From assembly GCF_016595505.1 (NCBI RefSeq), contig NZ_JAENIL010000004.1, positions 168,130 to 232,129 on the forward strand: a DNA stretch of 64,000 bases. The letters are read 5' to 3'. Position 1 is the first letter of the stretch; each line of letters begins with the position of its first letter. Below are positions 28,701 through 36,196 of the stretch, one piece after another. The DNA comes from Pelagicoccus mobilis (GTDB lineage: Bacteria; Verrucomicrobiota; Verrucomicrobiia; Opitutales; Opitutaceae). The position numbers were made by a program, and so were the translations under genes. A model generated the notes under the pieces. The model ran no database searches. It had not been told where the DNA came from and saw nothing but the letters and a program-made list of their open reading frames with translations.

Positions 28701-29637
28701 ATCGCCCCCCAGACAATTGAGTCATATACGGGTAGGAAGTCGGCAGACTCAAATCTTCCAGTTCATACAAGTTAAGTCGCCCATTTTCCAACTGCGCCAT
28801 TCGACGTGGAGACAGAAACCAGAGCTGATTCGCTGGAGCCTCGGCAACAACCGTACCCCGCACCGCGAAACCATTTTCGCGCAAACCAGCCACACCAAAA
28901 CGTTTCTCGTAGTTCACGAATCTGTAGCAGTGATCATTCTCGTCCGGATTTAGAACCCAAACCGCACCGACAGAGTCGAGCAGCATCTTGGTAGGCGTGT
29001 TGCGAGCACTCTCCACATTGATTGATCGAAGCAATCGCAATTCTCCCGATTCATTTGTATTCGTTTCGAATATACGAACCTCTCCACTTCGATCATGGGC
29101 GACCCACAAGGCTCCATTCGTATCCACCAAGGTTGGCCCGACTTGGGAGAATCCAGAATCGAATGCGGTTACGTCCTTCCCTTTGCATCGAATCAGCCTA
29201 TCATTAACTCCAAACCAAACGGCTCCTTCGAAATCCTCGCAAAAAGTCTCTAAACTACGGTCATCGCTCGTTTCCTCCCAGAGTACCGTCCACTCGCCGG
29301 CATAGAATGAAGCGGCAAAGTGTTCTGTAAGACAGTAGACAACACCAGCCTTTGAAACGTAAACATCCTTAACACCTCCCACTTTTTGGCCTCCCCAGGA
29401 GTAACGCTCCAAGGTAGAACCGTCGTACCGTGCGAGCCCTTCTTCACCGGCTAGCCAAACACTGCCATCTGGAGCTTCGGCCGTGCAACGTGTCTCAAAT
29501 CCCGCAGTCGCTTCGATCTCAACCCAGCGCCAAGGATCCTCAATCTGTACTTCTATTTCGGGCACGAACGGCTTCGCCCCCAACACGGTGACAAAGCCAA
29601 CAACCACCCACCAACGCATCCAAACAGAAATCGTCAT
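25744..29637 (-). CDS. Hybrid two-component regulator HTCS2
   Basis: Hybrid sensor-regulator of 1297 residues. Domains in order: signal peptide (about 1-20), Reg_prop double propeller (about 35-640), Y_Y_Y domain (about 680-740) and a membrane helix (WFIVLVITSVGGFVFLLVAL). HisKA has SHELRNP with His791. The HATPase has NLLTNAVKYTP and GFGIGLALVNQL, the receiver has Asp1092 in IITDVMMPEMDG, and an AraC-type HTH closes the protein (about 1195-1295). All phosphotransfer residues are present. It lies 352 bases upstream of receptor 2, in the same direction, and downstream of sulfatase C. It most likely senses a breakdown product in the periplasm and activates receptor 2 and perhaps the sulfatases. 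HTCS2 and HTCS3 have the same length and share long near-identical kinase segments (e.g. LDFFTNISHELRNPL), indicating duplication. Confidence 0.93.
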   Translation of the reverse strand: MTISVWMRWWVVVGFVTVLGAKPFVPEIEVQIEDPWRWVEIEATAGFETRCTAEAPDGSVWLAGEEGLARYDGSTLERYSWGGQKVGGVKDVYVSKAGVVYCLTEHFAASFYAGEWTVLWEETSDDRSLETFCEDFEGAVWFGVNDRLIRCKGKDVTAFDSGFSQVGPTLVDTNGALWVAHDRSGEVRIFETNTNESGELRLLRSINVESARNTPTKMLLDSVGAVWVLNPDENDHCYRFVNYEKRFGVAGLRENGFAVRGTVVAEAPANQLWFLSPRRMAQLENGRLNLYELEDLSLPTSYPYMTQLSGGRLLLGGRTSNAFVVDLSSERWGDFKYLSFQHETDDQVRWFIHYDRRVISWDRKSDQWTAYGVEDGVIEYPNRVIVSSDGTVWASGSQNGEAAVSYFDGRSWRQESFSGVSTRFSHLGVLESTEGAILFGAGSEGSGAGSNKGGVVAFRKEDGRYGSSHLESPLFPYRSATIVEREDDGFWVGANFLAKVSGNRIFGEERFEQFERKWIDHLLVDQENQVWAALWGRGVYRYDGSDWDLFRKVDGLASDQVVYMLEGKRNEGVWAATAEGVCRYDGKGWSQPSFLKDLKLQREGGTLREGVDGSLWFTNSHRDWLMLREKNFAHKAEFRSVRYQADRAPPETKLLEYANGVPEGSPLVVTWEGSDSWSLTPKDEIEFSWRMNGQPWSAFSTKTSVAIPNMSSGNHVFEVRARDRDWNIDSTPAVVTLNVVPPVWKRGWFIVLVITSVGGFVFLLVALFKARVRAAIAMEEFKLDFFTNISHELRNPLSVIVGPLESLLEEEGKPEDKRGLLQLALRNARKMQGLVDQLLQFRKLDLGKARYRPESGEIVGFVKDAVMTEEPLWKRKGQSLALECDPPYWECTYDGDKLQKIVDNLLTNAVKYTPEGGAIRIGFNVSEFEGDHMGTLVVEDSGIGIPPHEIDAITKPFYRVRPELDKSGGFGIGLALVNQLVALWGGEISFNSPIHPGKKGTRVTVRLPLDRFSKDGGSVSELEHEAEEAEASSGASDEGQRRSSVLLVEDNEDLLLFMKSKLGEEFEILQAADGAEGFRVADEANPDLIITDVMMPEMDGFELCRKIKSESNTSHIPVIMLTAKSAEEHSVEGIEAGADAYFPKPVKLRQLKARVQNLLESRRQLRKLFAEKLAVEPTELTVTSADETILRKAIKVVEDNMRDSEFGVGEFASAMGMSRSTLNRKLKALVDQGPNIFIRSLRIKRAAQLLKSGKVTVSQTLEFVGILDLSYFSRIFKAEFGVPPSEFAARYKDSTGE

Positions 29638-29800
29638 TACCGCTCAGTTAAATTCCCCAAGGCACGAAACCACAGCGACGGGATCCGCTCATCCGCAATT
29701 GCCGCCACGGCATAAACAGGATCCAGCCAAGAATCGGGACAACTGTCAGAATTCGTCAGATAAATCATCTGTCCAATGCCAAGCCGATTTCTCACGCCTG

Positions 29801-31288
29801 TCAACGGATCGGAGCCGTCTTAACAGGTGGGGACATCTCCTTTTTCCATCCGCGATATAGCTTCGTCAGTTTTTCCACCAACTCAGGATGTTGATCCACG
29901 AGATTCACGCTCTCAGCGGGATCGACCTCGATATCGTAAAGAAACGTACCTTCAGGGAATAAAACGGGGTCTGATCGAACCGCTTTGCCATCTTCGGTTA
30001 ATCTGAACGAGTCCAACTCACTTTTCTTAGGCTTTTCACGATAAGCAAGTCGCCACTTCCCGTAGCGCACAGCCCAGCTGCTTTGCCCATCGTCGAAGAC
30101 GAGTTTTTCGTGCCCTGACGCTTTCGGATTCTCAATACACTCAAGCAGGGAAATCCCATCTCGATCTCCAATCTGACTGCTCCCACTCAGGGCTAACAAG
30201 GTTGGGAAAATGTCCATTGTGGAAACCAACTGAGAGCGCGTCACGTCCTGCGGCAAATTCCCCTTCCACGCGAAGATCAGAGGCGTACGCACCCCGCCTT
30301 CCTGCAAGGTGTACTTGAATCCGCTGTAAGGTCCATTGTCTGAATAGGTATTGATTGTGCCACCGTTGTCTGAACTAAAGACGATGATCGTGTTCTCCAG
30401 TTCACCTTTGGATTCCAATGTATCCAATATTCTAGAGATAGCCTCATCCAAAGACGCCAAAGCTGCAAGATATCGGAGGCGACCATCAGGATCGACTTCG
30501 CCCAGCCATCCCCATTTCTTGTGCCACTTTTTCCAGGCCATTTCTTCAGGATCCCAAAACGGGAACTGTTCAATCCCGAATTTCTCCAATTGCTTCGGAT
30601 CACCCACATAGGTCGGATGATGAACAGCATTGTAGTTGAGTCGGAGGTAATAAGGACGTCCATCGCCCTCACGGCCCATATATTCAACTGCAGCATCAGT
30701 CAAAACGTCGGTAATGTATTCATCCTCATACGACACCTTCTCATCTCGCCCACGTGTCAAGGGACCAATCGTCGCTTGTCGCGCATTTTTCTCCCCGTAC
30801 TTCTCTACATCCTTCTCGCTTAAACGCAGGTAGTCATGCGTATGATGAATAAACCCAAGAAACTCGTCGAAACCGTGATCCAATGGATGATAAGCTTCGC
30901 CTCCATTGTGATGAGACTTTCCGATCATCATGGTCCGATAACCATTAGTCCTCAACGCTTCTGGAATCGTTACCTCACGATGCGGTAAACCGCCTTCACT
31001 GAACCAATAGTTGCCCCAGCGCTGCTGGTAGCGACCCGTAATCAGGCCCGCTCTCGCAGGACTACAAACCGGTGCCGTCGCATAAGCATTGTCAAAATGG
31101 ATCCCCAAAGATCGCAAACGATCGATTCCCGGGGTGGATACATCTTCCGGAGCAAACGACTTAAAGCTCATATCAGCGAAGCCCAAATCGTCCACCACGA
31201 TGTTAATAATATTTGGACGATCCGATGCGCGCGAAAAACTCACAATAAGCCCCAAGGTCATCGCCCCTATTAAAATCAATTTTCTCAT
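29801..31288 (-). CDS. Sulfatase C (family S1, C-S-P-A-R type)
   Basis: Secreted sulfatase of 495 residues. The start is taken at 31288 (MRKLILIGAMTLGLIVSFSR), which gives a clean signal peptide; the longer frame from 31357 would overlap sulfatase D and adds a Cys/Arg-rich leader. The metal-site motif is VVDDLGFADM, and the formylglycine motif is C-S-P-A-R with Cys75, in which Ala replaces the usual Ser, an accepted variant. VFSSDNGG and the RTPLIFAWKG segment follow, and the C-terminal KWRLAYRE segment lies near 400. It is the last of the sulfatase D - C pair downstream of a clan GH-A glycosidase, and is followed after 163 bases by HTCS2. The target sulfate is unknown. Confidence 0.92.
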   Translation of the reverse strand: MRKLILIGAMTLGLIVSFSRASDRPNIINIVVDDLGFADMSFKSFAPEDVSTPGIDRLRSLGIHFDNAYATAPVCSPARAGLITGRYQQRWGNYWFSEGGLPHREVTIPEALRTNGYRTMMIGKSHHNGGEAYHPLDHGFDEFLGFIHHTHDYLRLSEKDVEKYGEKNARQATIGPLTRGRDEKVSYEDEYITDVLTDAAVEYMGREGDGRPYYLRLNYNAVHHPTYVGDPKQLEKFGIEQFPFWDPEEMAWKKWHKKWGWLGEVDPDGRLRYLAALASLDEAISRILDTLESKGELENTIIVFSSDNGGTINTYSDNGPYSGFKYTLQEGGVRTPLIFAWKGNLPQDVTRSQLVSTMDIFPTLLALSGSSQIGDRDGISLLECIENPKASGHEKLVFDDGQSSWAVRYGKWRLAYREKPKKSELDSFRLTEDGKAVRSDPVLFPEGTFLYDIEVDPAESVNLVDQHPELVEKLTKLYRGWKKEMSPPVKTAPIR

Positions 31289-31337
31289 AACAAAAATTCG
31301 TCGATCCGCGTTCATGCAAGAATTACCCATTCTGCAA

Positions 31338-32891
31338 CTACATCTTCTTCTTTCCATGTTTCTTCATGAAGGCTTTCGTCTTTACGAGTTCACCGGCCTC
31401 TAGCTGTTTCCAAACCTCAGGATACTCTTTCTGCAAGACATCGCGAACTTGATAAGCCGCAAGAGCCTCCTCAACCTCACGTCTCCCTAAATCCTCTAGG
31501 CCGTAGTCACGGTGCTCCGCCAACCACTTTTCCTCGTAGCCTCGCATGCGCATAAGCACCTCCGAATAGACCGGATCCTTCGCTAAATTCCTCATTTCAT
31601 GTGGGTCTGACTTAAGATCGTACAATTCCTCCTTCGGCTTACGTTCCTGAAAGAAGACTCGTTCTTCTTCGCTAAGACGCCCGTTTCGATCTAGCTCGCG
31701 CATAACGTGAACAGCTGGGCGATTGAGATCCAAGTAAGCCTGCCCTGCATCCCACGGAACTTCCGGCATATAGTTCCTAATATACTTGAAACCATCCGCC
31801 ACGATACTCCGAGAGCAATCATCGATCTCATCCCAAATATCACGAGCGGAACGGACGTATTCTCTAAACTCTGGATTCTCCACCCCAAAGACCGGACGAG
31901 CCGTCATATACTCCGGTATTTCTGCCCCTGCGAGGTTCAGTATCGATGCAGTAATGTCGGTAACACTCACTAGTTCTTCCACCACTGTACCCGCTTCAAT
32001 GATACCAGGCCCCCAAACAATCATTGGAACTCGAATACCTGGCTCATATAAATACCCCTTTCCCCGCAAGTTGCACCGACCGTTGTCGCCGATAAAAATC
32101 ACCACCGTATTCGAATCCATCCCTTTGGATTCCAACTCATCCATCAGCAAGCCGACCTCGCCATCCATGTACTCGATCGTATCCAGATAAGTCGCCCAGT
32201 CCGCTCTGACCTCCGGTGTATCCGCGTAATAGGGAGGCAAATCGATTTCATCGAGCAACACTGGCGACGGCGCCTTGTTTCGTACCTCATTCCACCAGTC
32301 CCCCCGGTGCGTGACGACGAGCTGGATCTGGTTAAAGAACGGTTGGTCCGCCTCTGTATACTCAAGCCTTTTGTCGAAGAGCCCAAACTGCTTAACACCA
32401 TCATACTCACCCAGCATCTTGGTCTTAAAGTTGCAGTCGATCTTTCCTCCCTTGCTCATCACTAGATTGCTTCCAATAATATTGGTGTATCCAGCTTCCC
32501 TGAGCCAGTGCGTCATCGGTTTATAAGGAGCCGGCAGGGGAACATTGCGATTGCTCCGATGGTGTTGCGCTCCGAACTCAGTCTGATCCACTCCCACCAT
32601 CATGGCAGAGCGATTTGGTGAACAAATTGGACTCGGGCAATAAACGCTCGTGAAACGCGCGCCCTCTTCGGCGAGTCGATTCAGATTGGGAGTCTCCACT
32701 CCTTCCATCCCATAGCATTCCAGGTCGGCACCGATATCTTCAGCCATCAGCCAAATAATATTGGGCTTATCTTTTCCGTAGGCTTCGCACTCGCCCAATC
32801 CCATAACCCCGACCACCCAAAATACCGCAATCGCGTATCCTCTTTTCAATACATCAGAGACGTTCAATTTCATATTATTCATATCCCTCAC
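31338..32891 (-). CDS. Sulfatase D (family S1, C-S-P-N-R type)
   Basis: Secreted sulfatase of 517 residues. A signal sequence (GYAIAVFWVVGVMGLGECEA, ending near 37) follows a charged leader; in-frame ATGs at 32882 and 32873 are alternative starts. The metal-site motif reads WLMAEDIGADLECYG, with Glu in place of the first Asp of the usual DD pair. The formylglycine motif is C-S-P-N-R with Cys90 and Asn in the Ser position. Both substitutions recur in a planctomycete/verrucomicrobial sulfatase group and do not by themselves mean inactivity. FIGDNGRC is the later active-site segment, again less usual than SSDNG. It starts 4 bases after the clan GH-A gene and stops 49 bases before sulfatase C. 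It probably has a different regiospecificity from the other sulfatases. Confidence 0.9.
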   Translation of the reverse strand: MRDMNNMKLNVSDVLKRGYAIAVFWVVGVMGLGECEAYGKDKPNIIWLMAEDIGADLECYGMEGVETPNLNRLAEEGARFTSVYCPSPICSPNRSAMMVGVDQTEFGAQHHRSNRNVPLPAPYKPMTHWLREAGYTNIIGSNLVMSKGGKIDCNFKTKMLGEYDGVKQFGLFDKRLEYTEADQPFFNQIQLVVTHRGDWWNEVRNKAPSPVLLDEIDLPPYYADTPEVRADWATYLDTIEYMDGEVGLLMDELESKGMDSNTVVIFIGDNGRCNLRGKGYLYEPGIRVPMIVWGPGIIEAGTVVEELVSVTDITASILNLAGAEIPEYMTARPVFGVENPEFREYVRSARDIWDEIDDCSRSIVADGFKYIRNYMPEVPWDAGQAYLDLNRPAVHVMRELDRNGRLSEEERVFFQERKPKEELYDLKSDPHEMRNLAKDPVYSEVLMRMRGYEEKWLAEHRDYGLEDLGRREVEEALAAYQVRDVLQKEYPEVWKQLEAGELVKTKAFMKKHGKKKM

Positions 32892-32895
32892 TCGC

Positions 32896-34404
32896 TTAGT
32901 TCGTAGCTTGAAAGCCGCTCACGTCTTTCCTCATCGACTGGACTGATACCGTATCCACTGGATCCCGAAGGATAATCTTCGCGAAACTCATTGCTGGCAA
33001 CTCGACTTGCACAGTTCCTTTGGAGGCAGTGAACCGGCCCTGAGTCAGCTCCGCATAGCCATCCTTAGATTCTACAAGGAACTGCAGAGCGACTTCCTTC
33101 GCCCTAGCTCCGCGCATAGCGATTTCGCAGGATTGAGACTCGACTGTCTTGTTCAGCAAATACAACAGAATCGCTCCGTCCTTACGTGCTGCGAAACCAT
33201 GCACACTCTGAATCTCTGTTTCCACAGTGTGAAGAAACTGGCCGCCCTGAGCATCGGCCAGCAGAGCCATCCCTAGCCCAGCTGGATTCACTCGGTAGTC
33301 GTTTTGCTTATCCAGAACACCATCTACCGTACCCCGGGTCAGATCCCAAAATGCGGTCATGTCCCAGTTGCCAATTAATAGTTCCATCAAGAACTCCGTC
33401 ACCAAAAGCCCCTTTTCGTAGCGAGGGAAAGAGCCGGCATAGCTCTTCTTCCCAAACCCGTATTCGTTGTTGGCTATCAGCAAGTCCCTGCCCATGGATG
33501 CCGCGATTTCCCTGTATTCATCCGCCGCATCTCGCCAGCGACGGCCTCCCTCTTTCCGATCGCCATTCTTGCGATCCCTTAACGGCACCTCATCCAACCA
33601 CTCTTCATAGGAGGCTGAAGGAAGGTTCGGAGAACCGCCAAACGGCCATTTGCCATGAGCTTCAAGTCCATCTGCTGTGCCGCCATCATTTTCCAGAAAC
33701 GCCCTTATCTTTCTTTCGGTCGGATTGTTGTCGTTCCAGAAGATCCTGATTTCCGGATCCTCAGCCTTCATTCGTTCAGCGTACCTGCGAAAGACCCGAG
33801 CGTACCCTTCCGGCCCTCCATGCTTATACATCTCCTCGTTGCCGATGTACCAAAATCCGCCGCCAAAGCCACGTTCCTTCACGTAACGCACCGAACGAAC
33901 CGCCTTCTCGATCATTTCCTCTTCCACCCCGTGCACGGTGCCAAGATAGGAGTTCACTCCAATCAAAGGCGTCATCCCTGTCGCCTCCACAAAGCCGAGA
34001 TATTCATCCAAACTCATCCACTCGGTCTCAGATTCATTCAGACTGGCATCGAATTCCGGTGACAAGGGGTCCTCGAAAGGCTGTCCAGTCGGAGCTTCCC
34101 AATCCCAATATTTCACCGTAGATCCACCTGGGAAACGCGAAGTCGAGAAACCGCTTTTCGACACCCATTCCGTAAAAGCCCCCTCCTCGAAAACATGATC
34201 AGGCGTGAACGTGTAAACCTGATGCAGGCCAACGAGGTGAGGACTTATCTCATGACCCGAACGGTCGACATCGATCCTTACACTCAATGAGTCGCCGCGT
34301 AGCAGATCGCCCCAAAAAACAAAGAGCAATGCACTCAAGAATCTCCCCCAAAGAATGCGATCGCAATAGGCAATTCGGGTAGGAGTATTTGGGAAACAAG
34401 TCAT
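32896..34404 (-). CDS. Clan GH-A glycoside hydrolase, paralogue 2
   Basis: Secreted retaining glycosidase of 502 residues. A membrane-type signal (about 18-38) leads into a TIM barrel with RFPGGSTVKYWDW (about 90-105). The acid/base Asn-Glu is in WYIGNEE (Glu190) and the nucleophile in IANNEYG (Glu314), the spacing and motifs of clan GH-A (families such as GH51, GH39, GH30 or GH86). A C-terminal beta-domain (about 390-490) follows, as in GH51. I cannot choose the family. It is clearly a paralogue of the gene at 38712-40955, sharing the R(F/W)PGG and MSLDEYLGF/MDLDEYLAL segments and the GVN strand, but it lacks that protein's C-terminal extension. It heads a unit with sulfatases D and C. It could be an endo- or exo-enzyme on the sulfated backbone. 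Confidence 0.8.
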   Translation of the reverse strand: MTCFPNTPTRIAYCDRILWGRFLSALLFVFWGDLLRGDSLSVRIDVDRSGHEISPHLVGLHQVYTFTPDHVFEEGAFTEWVSKSGFSTSRFPGGSTVKYWDWEAPTGQPFEDPLSPEFDASLNESETEWMSLDEYLGFVEATGMTPLIGVNSYLGTVHGVEEEMIEKAVRSVRYVKERGFGGGFWYIGNEEMYKHGGPEGYARVFRRYAERMKAEDPEIRIFWNDNNPTERKIRAFLENDGGTADGLEAHGKWPFGGSPNLPSASYEEWLDEVPLRDRKNGDRKEGGRRWRDAADEYREIAASMGRDLLIANNEYGFGKKSYAGSFPRYEKGLLVTEFLMELLIGNWDMTAFWDLTRGTVDGVLDKQNDYRVNPAGLGMALLADAQGGQFLHTVETEIQSVHGFAARKDGAILLYLLNKTVESQSCEIAMRGARAKEVALQFLVESKDGYAELTQGRFTASKGTVQVELPAMSFAKIILRDPVDTVSVQSMRKDVSGFQATN

Positions 34405-34709
34405 AAGTCTGAACTCAAACGGAGGTATCGAAATCGACCATCGGTCGGATCCCCAAGAGTGACAGATCCCCCGTAATCCGGGTTAGGAAAATCGAAGCAC
34501 GTACTTGTTTATTCGATGCAAACGAGTCGTAAGTGGACCTATCGGAGCATTGCTCACGCCCCAGCAATCTGAATCCAAGATTCGGGCTCGCCTGCGAAAA
34601 CAAGAAGGCCCAAAGCATAACGCCTTGGACCTAGCAGTAGGAATCATCCCACTCAAACGGTGTCCTCCCTACGTGGGGGAACGCCCGAAAAAACTCAGAT
34701 GACTGTCAC
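34405..34709. promoter_or_regulatory. Gap of 305 bases before the clan GH-A paralogue 2
   Basis: This is the longest gap inside the enzyme operon and may hold a promoter for the paralogue 2 - sulfatase D - sulfatase C unit. It contains only short hairpins (CCCG-TAAT-CGGG and GAATC-CAA-GATTC). A 67-codon open frame is present at 34415-34618 but shows no recognisable protein. No terminator with a T-run was found after sulfatase E. Confidence 0.3.
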
Positions 34710-36182
34710 CTATTTCTTGCCCGCGTCATAGGCCTTGTAGTCCTTCGGATTCGGGAAATTGAATTTCGGCTCATCTGAAGGCACCCGGGCCTTTTTGATT
34801 AGCTTAGCCAAATCCCGGGCGATCTCAGGATAGGAGGAGGCAACATTTCGCGTCTCCCCAATATCCTCCGCCAAATTGTACAGCTCCATAGGAGAATTCG
34901 GCTTGGTCGCAACATTGTAGCGAACCGCCTTCCAGTCGCCTTTCCGCAACGCGACCCGTCCACCCTTTTCATGAAATTCCCAATAGAGGTACTTGTGCTG
35001 CTCCTGTTGGCCGTCTCCGAGCAACGTTGGCAACATCGACAAGCCATCGATCTCCGCAGGAACCTTCGCTCCAGTCATGGCCGCGAACGTGGGGTACATG
35101 TCCCAAAACGCGGAGATGTGTTCTGATGTCTGTCCCGCAGCAACCTTGCCCGGCCAATAGGCAACCATCGGCACTCGGATGCCTCCCTCGTACAAATCGC
35201 GCTTCGTCCCTCGCAACTCGCCCGAACTGTTGAAGTAGTCTGGATCCGCTCCGCCCTCGCGATGGGCACCGTTGTCGGACGTGAAAATGATGAGCGTATT
35301 CTCGGCAATCCCGAGTTCTTCCACTTTGGCGCGAATCTCGCCAACTTGATGATCGAGCAGGTCAATCATAGCCGCAAAGGCAGCGTGGCTCTCTGGTTGC
35401 GAGCCATAAGGGCCTTGGCGGAAAGTTGGCCCATCGTCCACGCCATCATAGTCCAGCTCGGGCAGCAGTTTTCCGCGATATTTCTCCATGTATTCCTCCG
35501 GAGCATACAATTCCGCATGTGGAATAATTGATGGTACATAACAGAAGAACGGCTGATCTTTGTTGTCTTCGATAAACTCAAGAGTCCGGTCGTGAATGAT
35601 TGTGGGAGCGTAGGTGCCAGTCTTGTTACCTGCGTTCTTCTCCAGAATAACCTTCTGATCATTGTCCCATAAGTGGTGCGGATAGTAGTGATGTCCGAGA
35701 CGTTGGCAGTTAAAACCATAAAAGACATCGAACCCTTGATTGAGCGGATCGCCCTCGCTTCCAGGAAAACCAAGCCCCCACTTTCCAAAGGCACCTGTCA
35801 CGTACCCCACTTCTTGCAAGGCTTCAGCTACCGTCACCCACTCGCCCCTCAAGGGTTCTTGTCCCTCAGGCTGGATCTCCTTGTTTCCCCGGACCTGAGT
35901 ATGACCGGTATGCAAGCCTGTCATCAAACTCGACCGCGAAGGAGCGCAAACAGAACTTCCCGAGTAATGCTGCGTAAAAAGCATGCCCTCCCGAGCCATT
36001 CGATCAATGTTCGGTGTTTCGAACTTTTCCTGACCAAAGCAACTCAGGTCACCATACCCTAAATCATCCGCCAGAATGTAAATGATGTTGGGAAGTTCCG
36101 ATTTTCGCTCACTTGAAAATCCCGACTGCACCAACACCAAACTCGCAAAAAGCAAGGAAGTTAAGCTTCTAAATGTATCCAT
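34710..36182 (-). CDS. Sulfatase E (family S1, FGly-type)
   Basis: Secreted sulfatase of 490 residues with a signal peptide (about 1-23). It has the metal-site motif ILADDLGYGDLSCFG (36-50), the formylglycine motif C-A-P-S-R with Cys79, and then SLMTGLHTGHTQVRGN. IFTSDNGAHREGG and RVPMVAYWPG follow, with GDWKAVRYN near the C-terminus. This is the same arylsulfatase A-like type as sulfatase B, and the TGxHxGHTxVRGN segment is typical of that group. It is 15 bases downstream of GH2 B and thus co-transcribed with it. Together they would act on the same oligosaccharide, one removing sulfate and the other the exposed sugar. The sulfate position is unknown. Confidence 0.93.
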   Translation of the reverse strand: MDTFRSLTSLLFASLVLVQSGFSSERKSELPNIIYILADDLGYGDLSCFGQEKFETPNIDRMAREGMLFTQHYSGSSVCAPSRSSLMTGLHTGHTQVRGNKEIQPEGQEPLRGEWVTVAEALQEVGYVTGAFGKWGLGFPGSEGDPLNQGFDVFYGFNCQRLGHHYYPHHLWDNDQKVILEKNAGNKTGTYAPTIIHDRTLEFIEDNKDQPFFCYVPSIIPHAELYAPEEYMEKYRGKLLPELDYDGVDDGPTFRQGPYGSQPESHAAFAAMIDLLDHQVGEIRAKVEELGIAENTLIIFTSDNGAHREGGADPDYFNSSGELRGTKRDLYEGGIRVPMVAYWPGKVAAGQTSEHISAFWDMYPTFAAMTGAKVPAEIDGLSMLPTLLGDGQQEQHKYLYWEFHEKGGRVALRKGDWKAVRYNVATKPNSPMELYNLAEDIGETRNVASSYPEIARDLAKLIKKARVPSDEPKFNFPNPKDYKAYDAGKK

Positions 36183-36196
36183 TAATCTATTCTTTT

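Noticed and set aside
31289..31357. Longer sulfatase C start overlapping sulfatase D
   Set aside because: The added leader is Cys/Arg-rich and precedes the real signal peptide at 31288, which fits the family better.
34415..34618. 67-codon minus-strand frame in the gap before the clan GH-A paralogue 2, starting MLWAFLFSQ
   Set aside because: No recognisable protein motif, poor signal-peptide character and no coupling to neighbours; probably a chance frame.
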